DNA from: Lepidodermella squamata
Lineage: Eukaryota; Gastrotricha
Reading direction: 5' to 3'
Assembly (NCBI GenBank): GCA_047495785.1
Contig: JBLDXI010000007.1
Coordinates: 372,001-436,000 of the forward strand
DNA: 64,000 bases
A program made the position numbers and the translations under genes. The notes beneath the pieces were generated by a model. It saw nothing but the letters and a program-made list of their open reading frames with translations, was not told the DNA's origin and ran no database searches. Positions 12,423-24,545 of the stretch are shown here, piece after piece. The first letter of the stretch is position 1. Each line of letters begins with the position of its first letter.

Positions 12423-13325
12423 ATGGCAAAAAAGGGCCCACGTATTGCGAGTCTTTTTACAACAACACCAGCGAGTGTTGATGATGATGACGACAGGACA
12501 GAGGACGATAGCAACGCTCGCAGCGTCCTTCCCGCACCAGTTGCCACCACACTTGTTCCTAATCTATCGACTACAGTTTTGGCCAAAGTAATTGCAACAA
12601 CCTTCACGTCAGGTATTGCTCGCGGTATCGCCCTATCCGGAGGAGCTGGGAACAACTCTAATTCTCCAATTAGCCAATCGTTCGTCAATCGATTGAGTAT
12701 GCAACACGATCATGGTTGGACGAGTTACGTTTTGGCGGTGGGCATGTTTTTCTTTCTGTTTTTTACTGGAGCGGTATTCGTCATGTGGAAAATTATTGAT
12801 ATGTTTATTATTGCTAAGCCAGAGCATGACTACAACGATTTGCTTGACTATCAGCAGCTGCTATTTCCTAGCAAGGACATTAATCACCAACGGCGGTATA
12901 AGATGAAACAGAAGTGGAGTTTCTTCAGATACCTTTGCCAGTTCATGAACGATTGGAGCGAACATGAACCCCGCCCTTTATCTGCGGACGAGCTAACATT
13001 TACCCCAGGCCGAGATATGCAAGAACATCGAATCAGCATCGTTGATTCCGAATCGCCACCAATTGACCAAACAGTCCGGTCATCAGAAAGCCAGATGCGA
13101 GTAGATCCTAGCGTAATTCGCCAATGGGAGGCTAGAATGAAGCAGCAGGAAGAACAATATCAGAAGTTATTGAATTTTTCCCATTTGACTGATGTAATCG
13201 TTGCGGCTTCGGGGCCTTCCGCCGTTGCCGTGCAAACGGATAGCAGTCGCGTCAAGTCTTGCCTGGCAGCAACTGCAACAAGAGGCAATACAATGACTTC
13301 TGTATACGCTGCTCATGACTTATGA
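12423..13325 (+). CDS. Orphan single-pass membrane protein
   Basis: Intronless ORF of 300 aa; I do not recognise the family. It has an acidic, Thr-rich N-terminus (VDDDDDRTEDD at about residues 18-28), then a moderately hydrophobic Ala/Thr/Gly-rich stretch. One clear transmembrane helix lies at about residues 103-127 (VLAVGMFFFLFFTGAVFVMW). A basic stretch follows (RRYKMKQKWSFFRY), and then a polar tail with a predicted helix rich in Gln and Glu (EARMKQQEEQYQKLLN). The reading frame is long and starts with ATG, which supports a real gene. A single-pass membrane adaptor or chaperone is possible but no function can be assigned. Confidence 0.55.
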   Translation: MAKKGPRIASLFTTTPASVDDDDDRTEDDSNARSVLPAPVATTLVPNLSTTVLAKVIATTFTSGIARGIALSGGAGNNSNSPISQSFVNRLSMQHDHGWTSYVLAVGMFFFLFFTGAVFVMWKIIDMFIIAKPEHDYNDLLDYQQLLFPSKDINHQRRYKMKQKWSFFRYLCQFMNDWSEHEPRPLSADELTFTPGRDMQEHRISIVDSESPPIDQTVRSSESQMRVDPSVIRQWEARMKQQEEQYQKLLNFSHLTDVIVAASGPSAVAVQTDSSRVKSCLAATATRGNTMTSVYAAHDL

Positions 13326-15820
13326 AGCGTTGAACTTTGATGCATGAAGCATGGTTGTAAGCTTGAATTACTCTGCGCAAAAAGTCCGGTCCACCACAAA
13401 TTGAAATGTGCAATTTTAATGTCGTACCTGGTTATCTGAAAATCGACAAGCTGCTTTCAGATCTAGTATACTTACTTCAAGCATATAGCGTCATGGGAAT
13501 TGCAGCGGACACCGGACTTTTTCGCGCAGTAAAAATTAACATACAATATTTATTGTGTTACCTATCGTTCATCGCATGTTCTCCGTGGAGCTTAGTAAAT
13601 AACATCATTGTATTGGGTTTATATTTAACTAAACGTTGATCACGTATCACGGACTATATTCTCATGATTCGTACAGAATTACAGAATTCCTATGAGACGC
13701 ACGCCGAAATAAGGGCGCATGCGCGCGTTTATGAACCTCTCATGTTTGCTGCAACTCACACACGTTGATCATCAAACTGAATATCATTCTTTAGATTTGC
13801 CCAGCACAAAAAGCTGAGTATAAAAATTTACTACACCGAGACTGCTGGAATCAACGAACGAATGAGCTTGGCTTTTGAAAAACCGTGCCATCATCCCAAA
13901 CTGGCCAGCAGTTATCAAACGACTAGTCGAATGGCTTACATTTGAAACCGAGTCAATAGAAGATAAGCTTTTGACATTTCAAAAGCATATGCGCTCTCTC
14001 GTTTGCCTGAGGCCTGCGGAAGTTAACTGCTCTAGAGCCTCGAATTTGGAAAAATTGCCGGCGTCAAATTGCGATATAAATTAACATGATTGCACCCAAG
14101 TTTGCTGTAGTTCCTGCAGAATACTAGATCAGAGATCAGTATTTGTGAATGTTGATACGTGTTCAAAGAAGACAGATTCCCCGTAAGAGGACCGTTTCAA
14201 ACGCAGTGGAAGTGGAAGGGCCTGGCCGCACTGGCATTTTGGAGCGAGCTGAATTTGTGAAGAAAGCATGCAGCAAATTTATCGCAAAAATATAATAAAA
14301 AGAATGTTTTATATTGTTAAATACCAATGAAAATGGAATTTATGACTAAAAATAAAAATATATGGTGTATTTCACGTTAAATATTTTTCGAAATTTCCTT
14401 GGAAAACTGAATGCGGGGAGCTTTGACCCCATGAAATGTTCCGCCGGAGACGAGCGTGATCGGGGTATGTCTTTGAATTCCATGTTCCATGGAAAAAGGT
14501 CTAGCCTCATGTGAGTGGCCTTTGTACAAGCAGAGCGAGCCATATCTGAATTACTAGGTTTCCACGGAAAATATCATGGGATTGGACTCCGGGATCCGAG
14601 AGCTTTAGCAATAAAATGAAATACTTGTCAGTGCCATTTATTCCTATCGAAGGGGGTCATGAAATGTGAAATGGCTCCAATTCAATTCGCAATTTTCGAC
14701 CCGATCGGCGTATGGATTTTTTATCCTACCCTGTTTTGATGGAGTTATGTAGCCGGTTCTGACCTTAGACCCCAGACTTTCAGGAAGTCGAAATTCTTAA
14801 TTGCTCGTGAAGGCAGGAATCTGAGCGTATTTCCACAAGCAAATGTACCAACTTGGCTCTTTACTTCTTTTGAAACATATGGGATTTTGTTACTTCTTTT
14901 CACCTTTCGACTGCCTCACAGTCTCCAGTGAAATTTTTAAGAAATCTGGCGCTTTCATGGAATATTGTTATCGTGTTAGAAAATCCGTTCATCATGAGAA
15001 TTAAGTCTTTCTTGGGAAAGCAAGCTCCTTTGTGGACTATTTCAAGGCGTCATCTCCTGTCTCCTGCCGAGCGATTTTTGTAGGAAGTGAGCGGTAATAC
15101 ATAATTAGTTGGGGGAAAAGCGAAAAAGATAGGGTTTGTTGCCACTGCTATCCGTGATTTGTCTATTTGGTTGGCAGGTATTTCCTCCAATCGAAGTTCC
15201 CTTAAATGTCTCAGTCATAAAATATGACCTTATCCGATGATTAGACTTTAGGGGACGATCAATTCATAAAAGGGATTCATTGGGTGGGAGACTCCTTGCA
15301 ATGAATTTATCATCTATCATCTATTGAACATTTCGGATCGCCTAGTAGCTTGATTCATCAAGAAGACCTACCTAACACCGCATTCATTCACTATAGGATG
15401 TGTCATTCAATATGTTCTTGTTCTGACAGCTGGGCTTTTTCTGTAGTTGGTAAGCTGGCGATAATTCATTAGAAGACTCTGTCAGCTCACATCCGCGATG
15501 GTAATATTTGTTCGGATGCAATGAACTCTTTCTAACAATTTATGTCGAAGGAACCAATTTTCTAATATAAAAGTTCATCATCATAAACCTACTCATAATC
15601 TATTTTTTAAATGTCTTTTCTCGGCGCATGGTATATCAGTGCCCCCTATTACATTATTGGAATACGGATCGTTGCACACGTCAACGGGGTCTCATATATT
15701 TCTTCTAGCATCGCATTGAATCTCAAGGCCATTCTTGAATTCCTTTCTCCTTTCTTCAAATTCTGCTTGAATTACCCATTACCCACGGGTTAAAATTATG
15801 ATTTATATGGCTTAGATTTA
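13326..15820. other. Gene-poor interval of about 2.5 kb
   Basis: The longest spacer within the gene-dense left half. ORFs at 13406-13639, 13875-14084 and 15611-15793 are under 80 codons, lack domains and are not supported. Codon-like periodicity is not apparent. It may hold regulatory DNA, a noncoding RNA or very decayed repeats; I see no tRNA or rRNA. Confidence 0.4.
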
Positions 15821-16807
15821 ATGTCTGTAAATGAAAAGGCGACCACATTGACCTTATTTGGCGTGGAAAAAGTAAGGCTAACCTACTTCCATTTATTTAT
15901 CTGCGATTTGTTACGTGCTGCGGTTATCAGCGAATCTGAGGAAATATACGTTGTGGATAACGTTATATTCAGCAAGGTAGAAACTTGCGCTCTTGTTGTT
16001 TCACTTCAACGTCTTCGAGCCGATTTAATCTGTGTTACTTTGGACGACAGCACTGGCACTGTCGAATGCTTCCTCTCGCTCACTGAAAATCAAGATATAC
16101 AAGTTGGTGAAACTATCCGATTAAAAGGTGTTATTGGCAAAAACAAAGATGGCTGCCGCAAGATGCGATGCATTTTCTTTGACAAAGTGACATCAATTAA
16201 CGCTTTCTCCCTTCATCTGAAGCGCACAGTTGACTCAATGCAGTATGCGGCTTCCTGGCCGCCGCATTTGATGAACATTATCAAGACTTTCCAAATGCAT
16301 GGCATTTCAAGCGCACAGAAGCCAAAGATATCGGATATTCTAAGGGAGATTTTCTCGATCTGTGAATTATTAGCCAATGCAGTTCACAAATTAGGAGTCT
16401 GCTCATTCTCGCTCAAGCACATACTAGCTTTTTTACAACAAGCCCATGACGTTTCCGTATTTCCAACTCTCCCGAAAAGTGCTAGAGGTGCAATAGTTGC
16501 ATGTTTGCTGCAAAGACATGAGCTGATTTCCGTCGACTCAAATGACAGCAAGGATCGTATATTTCACTTGCTACATAATAACGAAAGCCTAATTGCCGCT
16601 ACGATCGATTGCCTACGGGGCGAGGCTTCTGAGGACTCGATAGACCCTGTGAGCTACCGTGACATCTTTCAAAAGTTATCCTTTTTGTATCCATTTTATC
16701 CGTACGTGATGCCTGAAAATCTCCGAGCTTTATTGCGGCATCTGGAAGGTCAGAGCCTCGGTGTGATTAGTTGCTCAGACGACGACTTTTTCTACATTGC
16801 TCCTTGA
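15821..16807 (+). CDS. STN1: CST complex subunit STN1
   Basis: Single exon of 328 aa. STN1 is the RPA32-like subunit of CST (CTC1-STN1-TEN1), which binds telomeric single-stranded DNA and recruits DNA polymerase alpha-primase. Evidence: an N-terminal YFHLFICDLL resembling human FAKLYIRDIL, an OB-fold with LQRLRADLICVTLDDSTGTV (human VDDSTG motif), VGETIRLKGVIG (human IGDTIRVRGSI), then two C-terminal winged-helix-like parts ending with HLEGQSLGVISCSDDDFFYI, comparable to human LLEDQSDIVSTMEHYY. RPA2 was considered, but the length and the C-terminal match favour STN1. A TTAG sits 5 nt before the ATG and could be a trans-splice acceptor. Guanylate kinase follows 276 bp downstream. Confidence 0.75.
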   Translation: MSVNEKATTLTLFGVEKVRLTYFHLFICDLLRAAVISESEEIYVVDNVIFSKVETCALVVSLQRLRADLICVTLDDSTGTVECFLSLTENQDIQVGETIRLKGVIGKNKDGCRKMRCIFFDKVTSINAFSLHLKRTVDSMQYAASWPPHLMNIIKTFQMHGISSAQKPKISDILREIFSICELLANAVHKLGVCSFSLKHILAFLQQAHDVSVFPTLPKSARGAIVACLLQRHELISVDSNDSKDRIFHLLHNNESLIAATIDCLRGEASEDSIDPVSYRDIFQKLSFLYPFYPYVMPENLRALLRHLEGQSLGVISCSDDDFFYIAP

Positions 16808-17083
16808 AAGTTTTTATATTAAATTTTTATCTACGCCCTGGGTACTGATTAAAATATCATCGCGAGAAAAATCGATTTGGATTGTGTTAATCTCTCTCAT
16901 TTTCTTCAATTAGGTTTTACTTAGTGCAATGTATTTCCGATCCTGGCTGCTATAATCTCTAGATTTAGTAGATACACTCAGAAGTTGCCCCGCCCTTTTT
17001 TTGCTTCGCCGCTGAAATTGAACACAAGCAGTAGTCAAATTTCTAATATATCTCGTTTTTCTCTCATCATTTCCCGTGACAAA

Positions 17084-17748
17084 ATGACCTTGCCTACCGA
17101 CAACTGGTGCCCAGTCGTGTTTAGCGGTCCGTCCGGTGCCGGAAAAAGCACCTTAATTACACGACTCATGGGTGAATTCAAAGACCGGTTCGCATTCGGA
17201 GTTTCACGTGAGTTCTGATTTTAAATTTAACACCGAATTCAGGATTATTCCGACCATGAGCAGATACTACTCGCAATCCAAGGCCCGGTGAAGCTGATGG
17301 TTCGCATTATCACTTTGTTACCCGTGAAGACTTCGTTGCCGGGATCGAGCGGGGCGACTTCATTGAGCATACACAGTTTTCTGGCAATTATTACGGAACT
17401 AGCAAACGGGCAATTGAAGACGTCCGTAACAGCGGCCGAATTTGTTTGTTGGACATTGACGAGAAGGGCGTTATCTCGATCAAAGAGCTTGGTTTCCAAG
17501 CGTTTTTCATCTTCATCCAGCCTCCTAGTCTGAAAGATTTGGAAGATCGGTTGGTGAAGCGCGGCACTGAGACCCCTGAATCGCTGCAGCGCCGTCTGGC
17601 GACCGCAGAATCGGCGATGAAGTTGGCCGCAACTCCCGGTGTATATGATGTCGTTATCACTAACGGCGATTTAGAAACGGCGTATACCGAACTGCGCCGG
17701 GCTTTGACTAGCCGATTCCCACTCAATGGCAAAAATGGCGATCATTAA
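17084..17748 (+). CDS. GUK1: Guanylate kinase
   Basis: Exons 17084-17207 and 17264-17748 give 202 aa (human 197). The enzyme phosphorylates GMP/dGMP to GDP/dGDP in the cytosol. The P-loop GPSGAGKST lies near residue 15. The intron splits SHTTRNPRPGEADG; the acceptor at 17261-17263 was chosen because it restores that invariant motif, while an earlier AG at 17241 would hit a stop. Further motifs: HYHFVTREDF, EHTQFSGNYYGTS, and GRICLLDIDEKGVISIK. The terminal helix is ordinary. The longer in-frame start at 16985 uses a non-ATG codon and is not preferred. Confidence 0.93.
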
Positions 17749-18528
17749 AAAATAATTCCAGCGGATAAATACAATTGGTTACGGTTGTGTCGTTGTGGTT
17801 ATAGGCGTGAAACATAATATTTCAGTGATAATCGTGCGCGATCTGTTGTTGTACCTTCTACTACTACGCGTTGTTGGCGAACCCTCAATTCTCATCATGA
17901 AAAAATAATCGCTGCCAAACTGCAGTTATAACAAATGTTTAGAAATTGCAAGTCGTTTCTATAGCGACGTCATTTTGTGTCGCGAATTTTCTCTCGCTAT
18001 CTCTCTTCTTCTCTTGTCTTCTGTTGTTTCGATTGATGGAAAACTGCTCCATATTTTCAATTTATTACGCGGGTCTAATGCTCTGTCGATGAAATGCACA
18101 ATTTCTTACTTCTTTGAGAACATACATATACAAAAATTATGCTTCTATTGCAACATTTTTCCTGCACTACTAACTATAATCAATTTATCCACAGTGTGCA
18201 AACTAAAATTTAGACGACTAACATAGTTGAGAACATTATGATGTTGTTTTATTTTGCGAGAGGTTCAAGGATAATCCGCGTGCATTCCAGAGAAAATTGT
18301 TCTATAAATACCAATTATCAAAATATACAAAAAATATATTTACAAAAAGAAATCAACACGGTAAATCGATTTCGAACACCAGGTTATGTTGACTAGCAGA
18401 CGTTTTTTGGTCTGTGCTGGAGAAAAAAATATTATTTAATGAAAGTATAACGGTGTTTATTAAACGGCGTAGTTTTAAGCAGAATTTTTATGCGTTTCTA
18501 TAGGGGTGTATTTTGAATTTTTGTTGCT
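17749..18528. other. Intergenic region
   Basis: Spacer within the plus-strand gene chain, AT-rich, with no supported coding sequence. An ORF at 17975-18226 is a hydrophobic chance frame starting at a non-ATG codon. Confidence 0.45.
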
Positions 18529-18973
18529 ATGGCTAAGCATCATCCCGATTTGATTTTTTGTCGCAAGCAGCCTGGAGTTGGTAGGTCTAACATCGAAAAA
18601 TTCAGAACATCAGTATTAATCTAGCTATATTTCAGCCATTGGGAGACTTTGCGAAAAATGCGATGGCCGCTGTGTAATTTGCGACTCGTACGTGCGACCA
18701 TGCACCCTCGTGCGAATTTGTGACGAATGTAATTATGGATCCTATCAAGGTCGCTGCGTGATTTGCGGTGGTCCAGGTGTTGCTGATGCTTACTACTGCA
18801 AAGAGTGCACACTTACTGAGAAAGATGTAAGTCGATGTTTCAGAGATATTAATAAATATTTTAAATTTTATCTGAAATTTCAGAGAGATGGCTGTCCAAA
18901 AATTGTCAACCTCGGTAGTGCTAAAACAGACTTGTTTTACGAGCGTAAAAAATACGGTTTCAAGAAGAGGTGA
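18529..18973 (+). CDS. PHF5A: PHD finger-like protein 5A (SF3b14b)
   Basis: Exons 18529-18580, 18636-18826 and 18884-18973 give 110 aa, exactly the length of human PHF5A and nearly identical to it. PHF5A is a subunit of the SF3b part of U2 snRNP, which holds the branch-site adenosine during splicing; it also occurs in other nuclear complexes. It is a knot of zinc-binding CXXC pairs: [35 protein letters not shown] and YYCKEC are visible, ending in the invariant [12 protein letters not shown]. The high conservation allowed firm placement of both introns. UQCR10 starts 140 bp downstream on the same strand. Confidence 0.97.
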
Positions 18974-19113
18974 TATCGCTTTTCCAGTCAATGTTGCTCA
19001 ATTACTTTCGCGATTGTGACTTTTAACACATGCTGTTCAGTTTTTAGTAAAATTCAATGATTCAAATGCGATTTTCTGTTTAGGTTTGATTAACATATTT
19101 TGTTGAACCGAAA

Positions 19114-19348
19114 ATGAGCCTTGTGCAGACCTTGTACAGCGCCATTTTCAAGCGGACATCCACGACCGTTTTGGTCGTCGTCACCACGGCCGTCGCGGTC
19201 GAGCGCGGCTACGACAGCTTGTGCGACTACATTTTCGACAAAGCTAATGAAGGCGTAAGTTGACTGAAATCGTCGTTTTTATCAATTTTCTTATATTCTC
19301 TCTTCCTAGAAATTATGGAAACACATCAAGCACAACTATGAAAAATAG
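19114..19348 (+). CDS. UQCR10: Cytochrome b-c1 complex subunit 9
   Basis: Exons 19114-19254 and 19310-19348 give 59 aa. It is a small single-pass subunit of mitochondrial complex III (QCR9/UQCR10) needed for stable assembly around the Rieske protein. The sequence has the family layout: YSAIFKRTSTTVLVVV membrane entry, ERGYDSLCDYIFDKANEG, then the diagnostic KLWKHIKHNYEK end (human KLWKHIKHKYENK). The second exon encodes only 12 residues plus the stop. Confidence 0.95.
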
Positions 19349-19586
19349 ACATAGCCGCTGAACCCGTGAAAAATCGGACTTGAAATTATTATAGAAATCA
19401 CCTAATGAAGCCAGTTTGTGTTACTTACCTTCTTTAAGTCTGCAAAATCTGAAAAATGAGTAGCCCTTTGTGATGATTGCAACAAAAATAGTAGCGATGA
19501 ACCTGAATAATAAAATCGAGCGTAACTGCCTTCAATTGTGACGGCTTCTTGATTCAATGATTTAGAAGCATACCGATTTATTTATT

Positions 19587-22500
19587 ATGGTTTACAACGA
19601 TGAAACTGTCGCGTATTTGGAACGGTGTAAAAGTTTGCTGCAAAATCAAGACGTAGCTACAGAGCAGAAACGGTTGATTCTCAGCGAGTGGCTGGGGCTG
19701 CTGACTGGCAGCGGTAATTTACCGGCGAATTTCCCGACCAGAAATGCCGACGAAGATCATGGCTTGGACAGAGATAAATTCATATTTGAATTCAGGAAAG
19801 ATCACGCCCGTCCGTTGATTGAGTGGCTTTGCTCTGTTTTTATCGAGTACAACGCAGTTTTGACGGCTACGTCACCTGAAACCCGAGAGCTGCTGCTTCG
19901 CATCGCAATGGCTTGCGAAGATAAGCTCACAATAATTCTCATGCTCTGCACTCTCGAGCGGCGCTGCAAGTAAAAAAAATGCGAAAATTATTATTTTTGA
20001 AATTATTTTGAAATTTTTGAACTCAGAAATCTTTCCGGCACCTATTTCGCCGTTAGTAAAGCCCTAATTTTGGAGGCACTGTTCAATCGGCATCAAATAA
20101 TGGCTGATGTGATGGTCAATTTTGCGGTTTCATTCAAAGCCAGTGATGTTGCGTTCGAAGGCGATGCTATCAGCCGAATTGTTGGAGTGCCCGACGTTGC
20201 AGGCGGAATTTTGGGTACCGAGGGGGGTGATTCGTTCTTCCGCCACGACGTCTTCTACGTTGAGATGATCAAACAAATCGCGATTTCTCTCGAACGGCTC
20301 TTGACCATGTCTCGCGAGTCGAAAATTGATATAAACCTTCGGTTCACTGGAAGATTGCTCGGCAGGATTGCTGCTCGTGGTTATCATGGTGAGATATAAT
20401 ATGATAATAAGGAATATTAATTGAAAACAAGGGTCGAGATGCTTCTTAAAATTTTCAAAAATGTAATTAAAAAAATTAAATCTTTTCCTTTTACCCGATC
20501 AGATGTGATATGGAATACCCTGATGTCTTCATCGATGTCTTGTGGCGAATTGTTGGAAACTGACCAACTATACGTTCGTTTGTTCTCAACCGTGATTTCA
20601 AACTCGCCAGTTGGCGGTGGCCTCGAAAATTTGCTCATCGCTCTTCTAGCCAGAGCTCCTCATTTCGAGCACGTTAAGCGAATTCTGGGCAGTTTAGTAG
20701 CTAGACGCTCGGATGTTGAGGACCTTTTGACTCGCCAGTTTGTCTTCAACCGAACTTTTGCGAAAACTCAATTTTGCCGCAATCTGATCGGCTATGTAGC
20801 ATCTTCCCACGCGTGGACGCACTTGTTTCAAAAATTACTGCTGAAATTGGTTGAAGTTTGGGGCAGTCGAGTTGGAATCAGGCACCAAAGCTACGACCAA
20901 CAGCTTTATTTATCCCGCCTTTTGGCCTGCTCAGCCAGCCATTTAACGGCCATGCAGAGTAACGAAATTTGCGAGCCTGATTTCAGCACTCGATTTCGAA
21001 CGAAATTGATCGAGGGTGTTACAAACCACCTAGAATCGCCCATTGCAAGGGTGAATACGCTAGGCATGCTAGTCGGCGAGATTTTGACCGCAGTCTTATA
21101 TCCGTCTGGCGACAAATCATCGGAAGAAGCGATTAATCTCAAATTCAACTACGATGAAGATGAAGATATTATCGAAATGAAAAATATGGCGAAAATGCAA
21201 CCATATTGCCTATGGATAGCTCCGGCTTTGGTTGAGAAGAAGAGTACGGAAGATGACGATTTGCCTGATGTTACCCAGCAACCTGAATTTGCAGTCCCGT
21301 CGAATCAAAACATTCAGGTGAAAAGGCCTCCTCTAGCCCTGATTTCGCCCTCAGCTTCGACCCTTGAGATTACTGGATCTGGTAATAATTCAACACGGTT
21401 GAGTGAATTCGATCAAAATATTCAAAAATCTATGGAGAAAGTGAAGTTGGATGAACTTGACAGTGATGATGACGAGGAACTAGCGCCTTTGAATGCCACA
21501 GTTACCATCGAGTCAAGGCCCGTTGATGAGATCGACCCGCCTCAAACCGTTCGGCAGTGCCTGGAATTTCTCAATTCGCGTGAACAGGATTTCCCCAACG
21601 ATTACCATGCGCGTTTCAAAGTCTATCTCCGGGCGTTACCTGGCGTTATTCGAAGCTCTACAGTTGATCTGTCTGAATTGGCTGTTGAGCTAGCGAATCG
21701 TCTGCTTTGCCTCGAATGCCCGATTCACATGTCGGACTTCAATTCAGTTCGAAATGACGCGATGGTCGCGTTGACAGTTGTTTGCCCGGTGCCGGTCGCT
21801 AAATTTTTCACCGGCGAGTTCTATGAACCGGTCTACAGCGTATCTCATCGCTTAGATATTCTACGAGTCTTAGCCACAGCCGCTGAAATTTTGTCTCAGC
21901 CGCCAAGTGAAGGTAACGAGAAACCTAAAGGTGGCCTGAAACTGTTGTCGGAAATGACGAACCTTTGCCATCCCCTGCAATCGCCCGAGTGGCGGAAAAT
22001 CGTGGATCAGCGAATTCGGGAAAAGACTGTATATTTCGGCAAGAAGCGATCTATTAATGAACCGCAACGTGAGGGTCATAATCGATTCGGTAAGGTTGCT
22101 GGGGAGTTTTTCTACCCACTTCTGCGTCGTTATGACGGCACTTCGCCCCATTTGGATTTGATCAATCGCGATTTCATGGTTCTTGAACGTTTAATTTACT
22201 CATTGGCGATTATTTATCACAGCGCTGTCGATACTCACGTACGTTCGAGAAAAAAATATTATTAAGGAGGAATTTTTATTCGAATTATTTAACAGGCGCA
22301 AGTTCAAATGACAAAGATTTTCCTCGAGTTTTTGCTCGCTGTTAAAAATCACGAGCAGCCGTAAGTTGTTATCAATTTAACCCATATTATCACTAAACCG
22401 GTTGTCTCGTTTTATCTGTGCAGTGTGATTAAAAGAGCTGTAATTTTTTCACTCGGCTACATTTATCTCGATGTCCCGGCTGTTTTACTGACCACAACTT

Positions 22501-22680
22501 TTGATGCCGAAATCAAAGAGTCTTCAACTTGGTTGATGGAACGATGTGCTACTGATCCGGATACTGATATTTGCTCGCTAACCGATGCCGTAATGGCTCG
22601 ATTAATCGACGCATTGGTAAATTTATTTTGTAATTGTAATGTCTTTTTGTTAATTGGTTCATTTTTTGCAGAAATCTTGA
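19587..22680 (+). CDS. TELO2: Telomere length regulation protein TEL2 homologue
   Basis: Exons 19587-19969, 20027-20388, 20503-22238, 22296-22360, 22424-22616 and 22672-22680 give 915 aa (human 837). TELO2 is the core of the TTT complex that, with HSP90 and R2TP, stabilises PIKK kinases such as mTOR, ATM and DNA-PK. It is a helical-repeat protein. The best landmarks are the central RVNTLGMLVGEILTAVLYP followed by LKFNYDEDED (human RRLGMIVAEVVSARIHP and LKFQYEEDE), an acidic linker rich in Asp/Glu that in other species is a CK2-phosphorylated site for PIH1D1, and the C-terminal FFYPLLRRYDG segment. The final exon encodes only Lys-Ser-stop. MFSD1 starts 150 bp downstream. Confidence 0.85.
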
Positions 22681-22830
22681 GTTGCACAACTGGAAAATTG
22701 GACATTATCGCTTTTTATGATAATCCTAGCTTTCGTTGCAATGAAAATGATGCTCCCTCTCTCTCAAATAAATTGCTCATATTTTTTAATAATTGCTACG
22801 TTTTTATTAGGGCATTTACCATCTTGAAAA

Positions 22831-24307
22831 ATGGCAACTGACACAGAACCGATCATTAAAACCGATGAGGAGCAAAAGCGAGGACATGAAGAAGAAGAGG
22901 AAGAGTTGGTCTTTGAAAATGCCTCCACCTTCCACCCGTCTCGCCTGCCCTTCAAGCTGATCGTGCTATTCTTCATCTGTTTCCTCAGTTTTGGTTCGTA
23001 TTTTTGCTATGACAACCCGTCTGCCCTTCAGAAACAAATCCTCAGCGACATGGGCGTCTCGCTTTCCGACTACACCATCCTGTACTCGATCTACTCGTGG
23101 CCGAACGTCATTCTATCAGTCATCGGTGGATTTTTAGTCGATGCCGTGTTCGGAATTCGCATCGGTGCCATTGTTTTCAGCCTGTTCGTCGCAGCCGGCC
23201 AGGTCGTCTTCGCCCTGGGTGGTTTCACCAATCAATTCTGGCTTATGATTGTCGGTCGTTTGATTTTCGGCCTCGGCGGTGAAAATTTGGCCGTTTGTCA
23301 GAACTTGTACTCGGCTCGTTGGTTCAAGGGCTCCATGCTTAACATGGTTTTCGGCATCCAGCTCTCGATTTCCCGTCTCGGCTCTTCCGCTAATCTATGG
23401 ACTATGCAGCCTATTTACAACCTTGTCCACCCTGAAGGCTCGACCAGCCCTCCCTACGTCGCCCTGGGTCTTGCTCTATTCATCGGCGGCATCATGTGCC
23501 TGTTCTCGCTGTTCTGCGCCGGAGTTCTGATGGGTCTTGACCGGTACGGTCGTCGAATTCTACGCAAGAAAGAAGACACCAGCGGTAAAATCGGTTGCGA
23601 TGAAATCAAACAAATCGCCGAAGTTCGCCATTTCCCGCTTGAAATGTGGCTCGTCTGCGCTATCTGCGTGTTCTACTACATCGCCATCTTCCCGTTCGTC
23701 AGTATTGCCCAGACTTTCTACGTCATGAAGTACAGCCTTGACGCCTCGGCTGCTAACACCGTCAACAGCTTGGTGTACTTCATTTCCCTGTTTGCCTCAC
23801 CGGTTCTCGGCTTCATCATCGATCGCACTGGCAAGAACATTTTCTGGATTATGATCGGCTGCGTTTTGACCGCTGTTGCCCACGGCATGTTGGCCTTCTT
23901 CTTCATCAACCCGTACTTCTGCACTGGCCTTCTCGGAATGTCCTATTCAGTTCTCGCCAGCTCATTGTGGCCTCTTGTTGGTCAGTTTTTTGGGATTTTT
24001 TTTCCAATTTTCTTTAATTTTCTACCGAATTTCAGCCTATGTTCTACCGGAGGAGAAACTGGGCACTGGCTACGGTGTCATGCAAGCTGTGCAAAATCTC
24101 GGCTTGGCCGTTATGCCCTTGATTGCTGGTGTTATCGTCGATGCTAAGGGCTACTTGATCCTCGAAATCGTTTTCCTCCTGTGCCTTTTCGTCGCTATCA
24201 GCTGCACCCTGATGCTGTGGATCATTGACGGTGGCCGCAGCGGAGTTCTGAACATGTCGACAACTGACCGCAATGCCCTCGAAGAGTCGAAGAAGAAGAG
24301 CGCATAA
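22831..24307 (+). CDS. MFSD1: Major facilitator superfamily domain protein 1
   Basis: Exons 22831-23980 and 24036-24307 give 473 aa (human 465). MFSD1 is a lysosomal 12-helix transporter for dipeptides. The acidic N-terminal tail (EEEEEELVFEN) precedes helix 1, and human MFSD1 is also N-terminally acidic with a sorting signal. Conserved pieces: SYFCYDNPSALQ after helix 1, YTILYSIYSWPNVILS, GGFLVDAVFGIRIG, GLGGENLAVCQNLYSARWF, and in the second half FYVMKYSLDASAANTVNSL and GTGYGVMQAVQNLGLA. About 12 hydrophobic segments can be counted. It uses GC-rich codons compared with its neighbours, as expected of a highly expressed gene. Confidence 0.9.
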
Positions 24308-24545
24308 ATAATTCGCCTGTCATGCGATTTATGATATTATTCTCGATTATTTTAAACTCTTGCTTGCTATATATCCTACGATTGAGAATCGAATCACGTC
24401 GTCGGCGAAATTGAGCTTTCAAGTTCTGTGTAATAAGCTTAAAAATTTTAAACCATGTGATCAAAAATTATTATTATAATTTTAACAGTAAACAAAATAG
24501 CTTGGGAATATTTGTAATTTTTTAGGCTGGATTTTTGAAAATTTA

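Noticed and set aside
12423-13325. RIC-3-like acetylcholine receptor chaperone
   Set aside because: The membrane helix and coiled tail are only loosely similar; no RIC-3 motif could be aligned.
13406-13639. 77-codon ORF with hydrophobic segments
   Set aside because: Short, in an AT-rich gap, no signal peptide or family resemblance; AT-rich DNA often gives hydrophobic frames.
15821-16807. RPA2 (replication protein A 32 kDa)
   Set aside because: The C-terminal matches and overall length fit STN1 better than RPA2.
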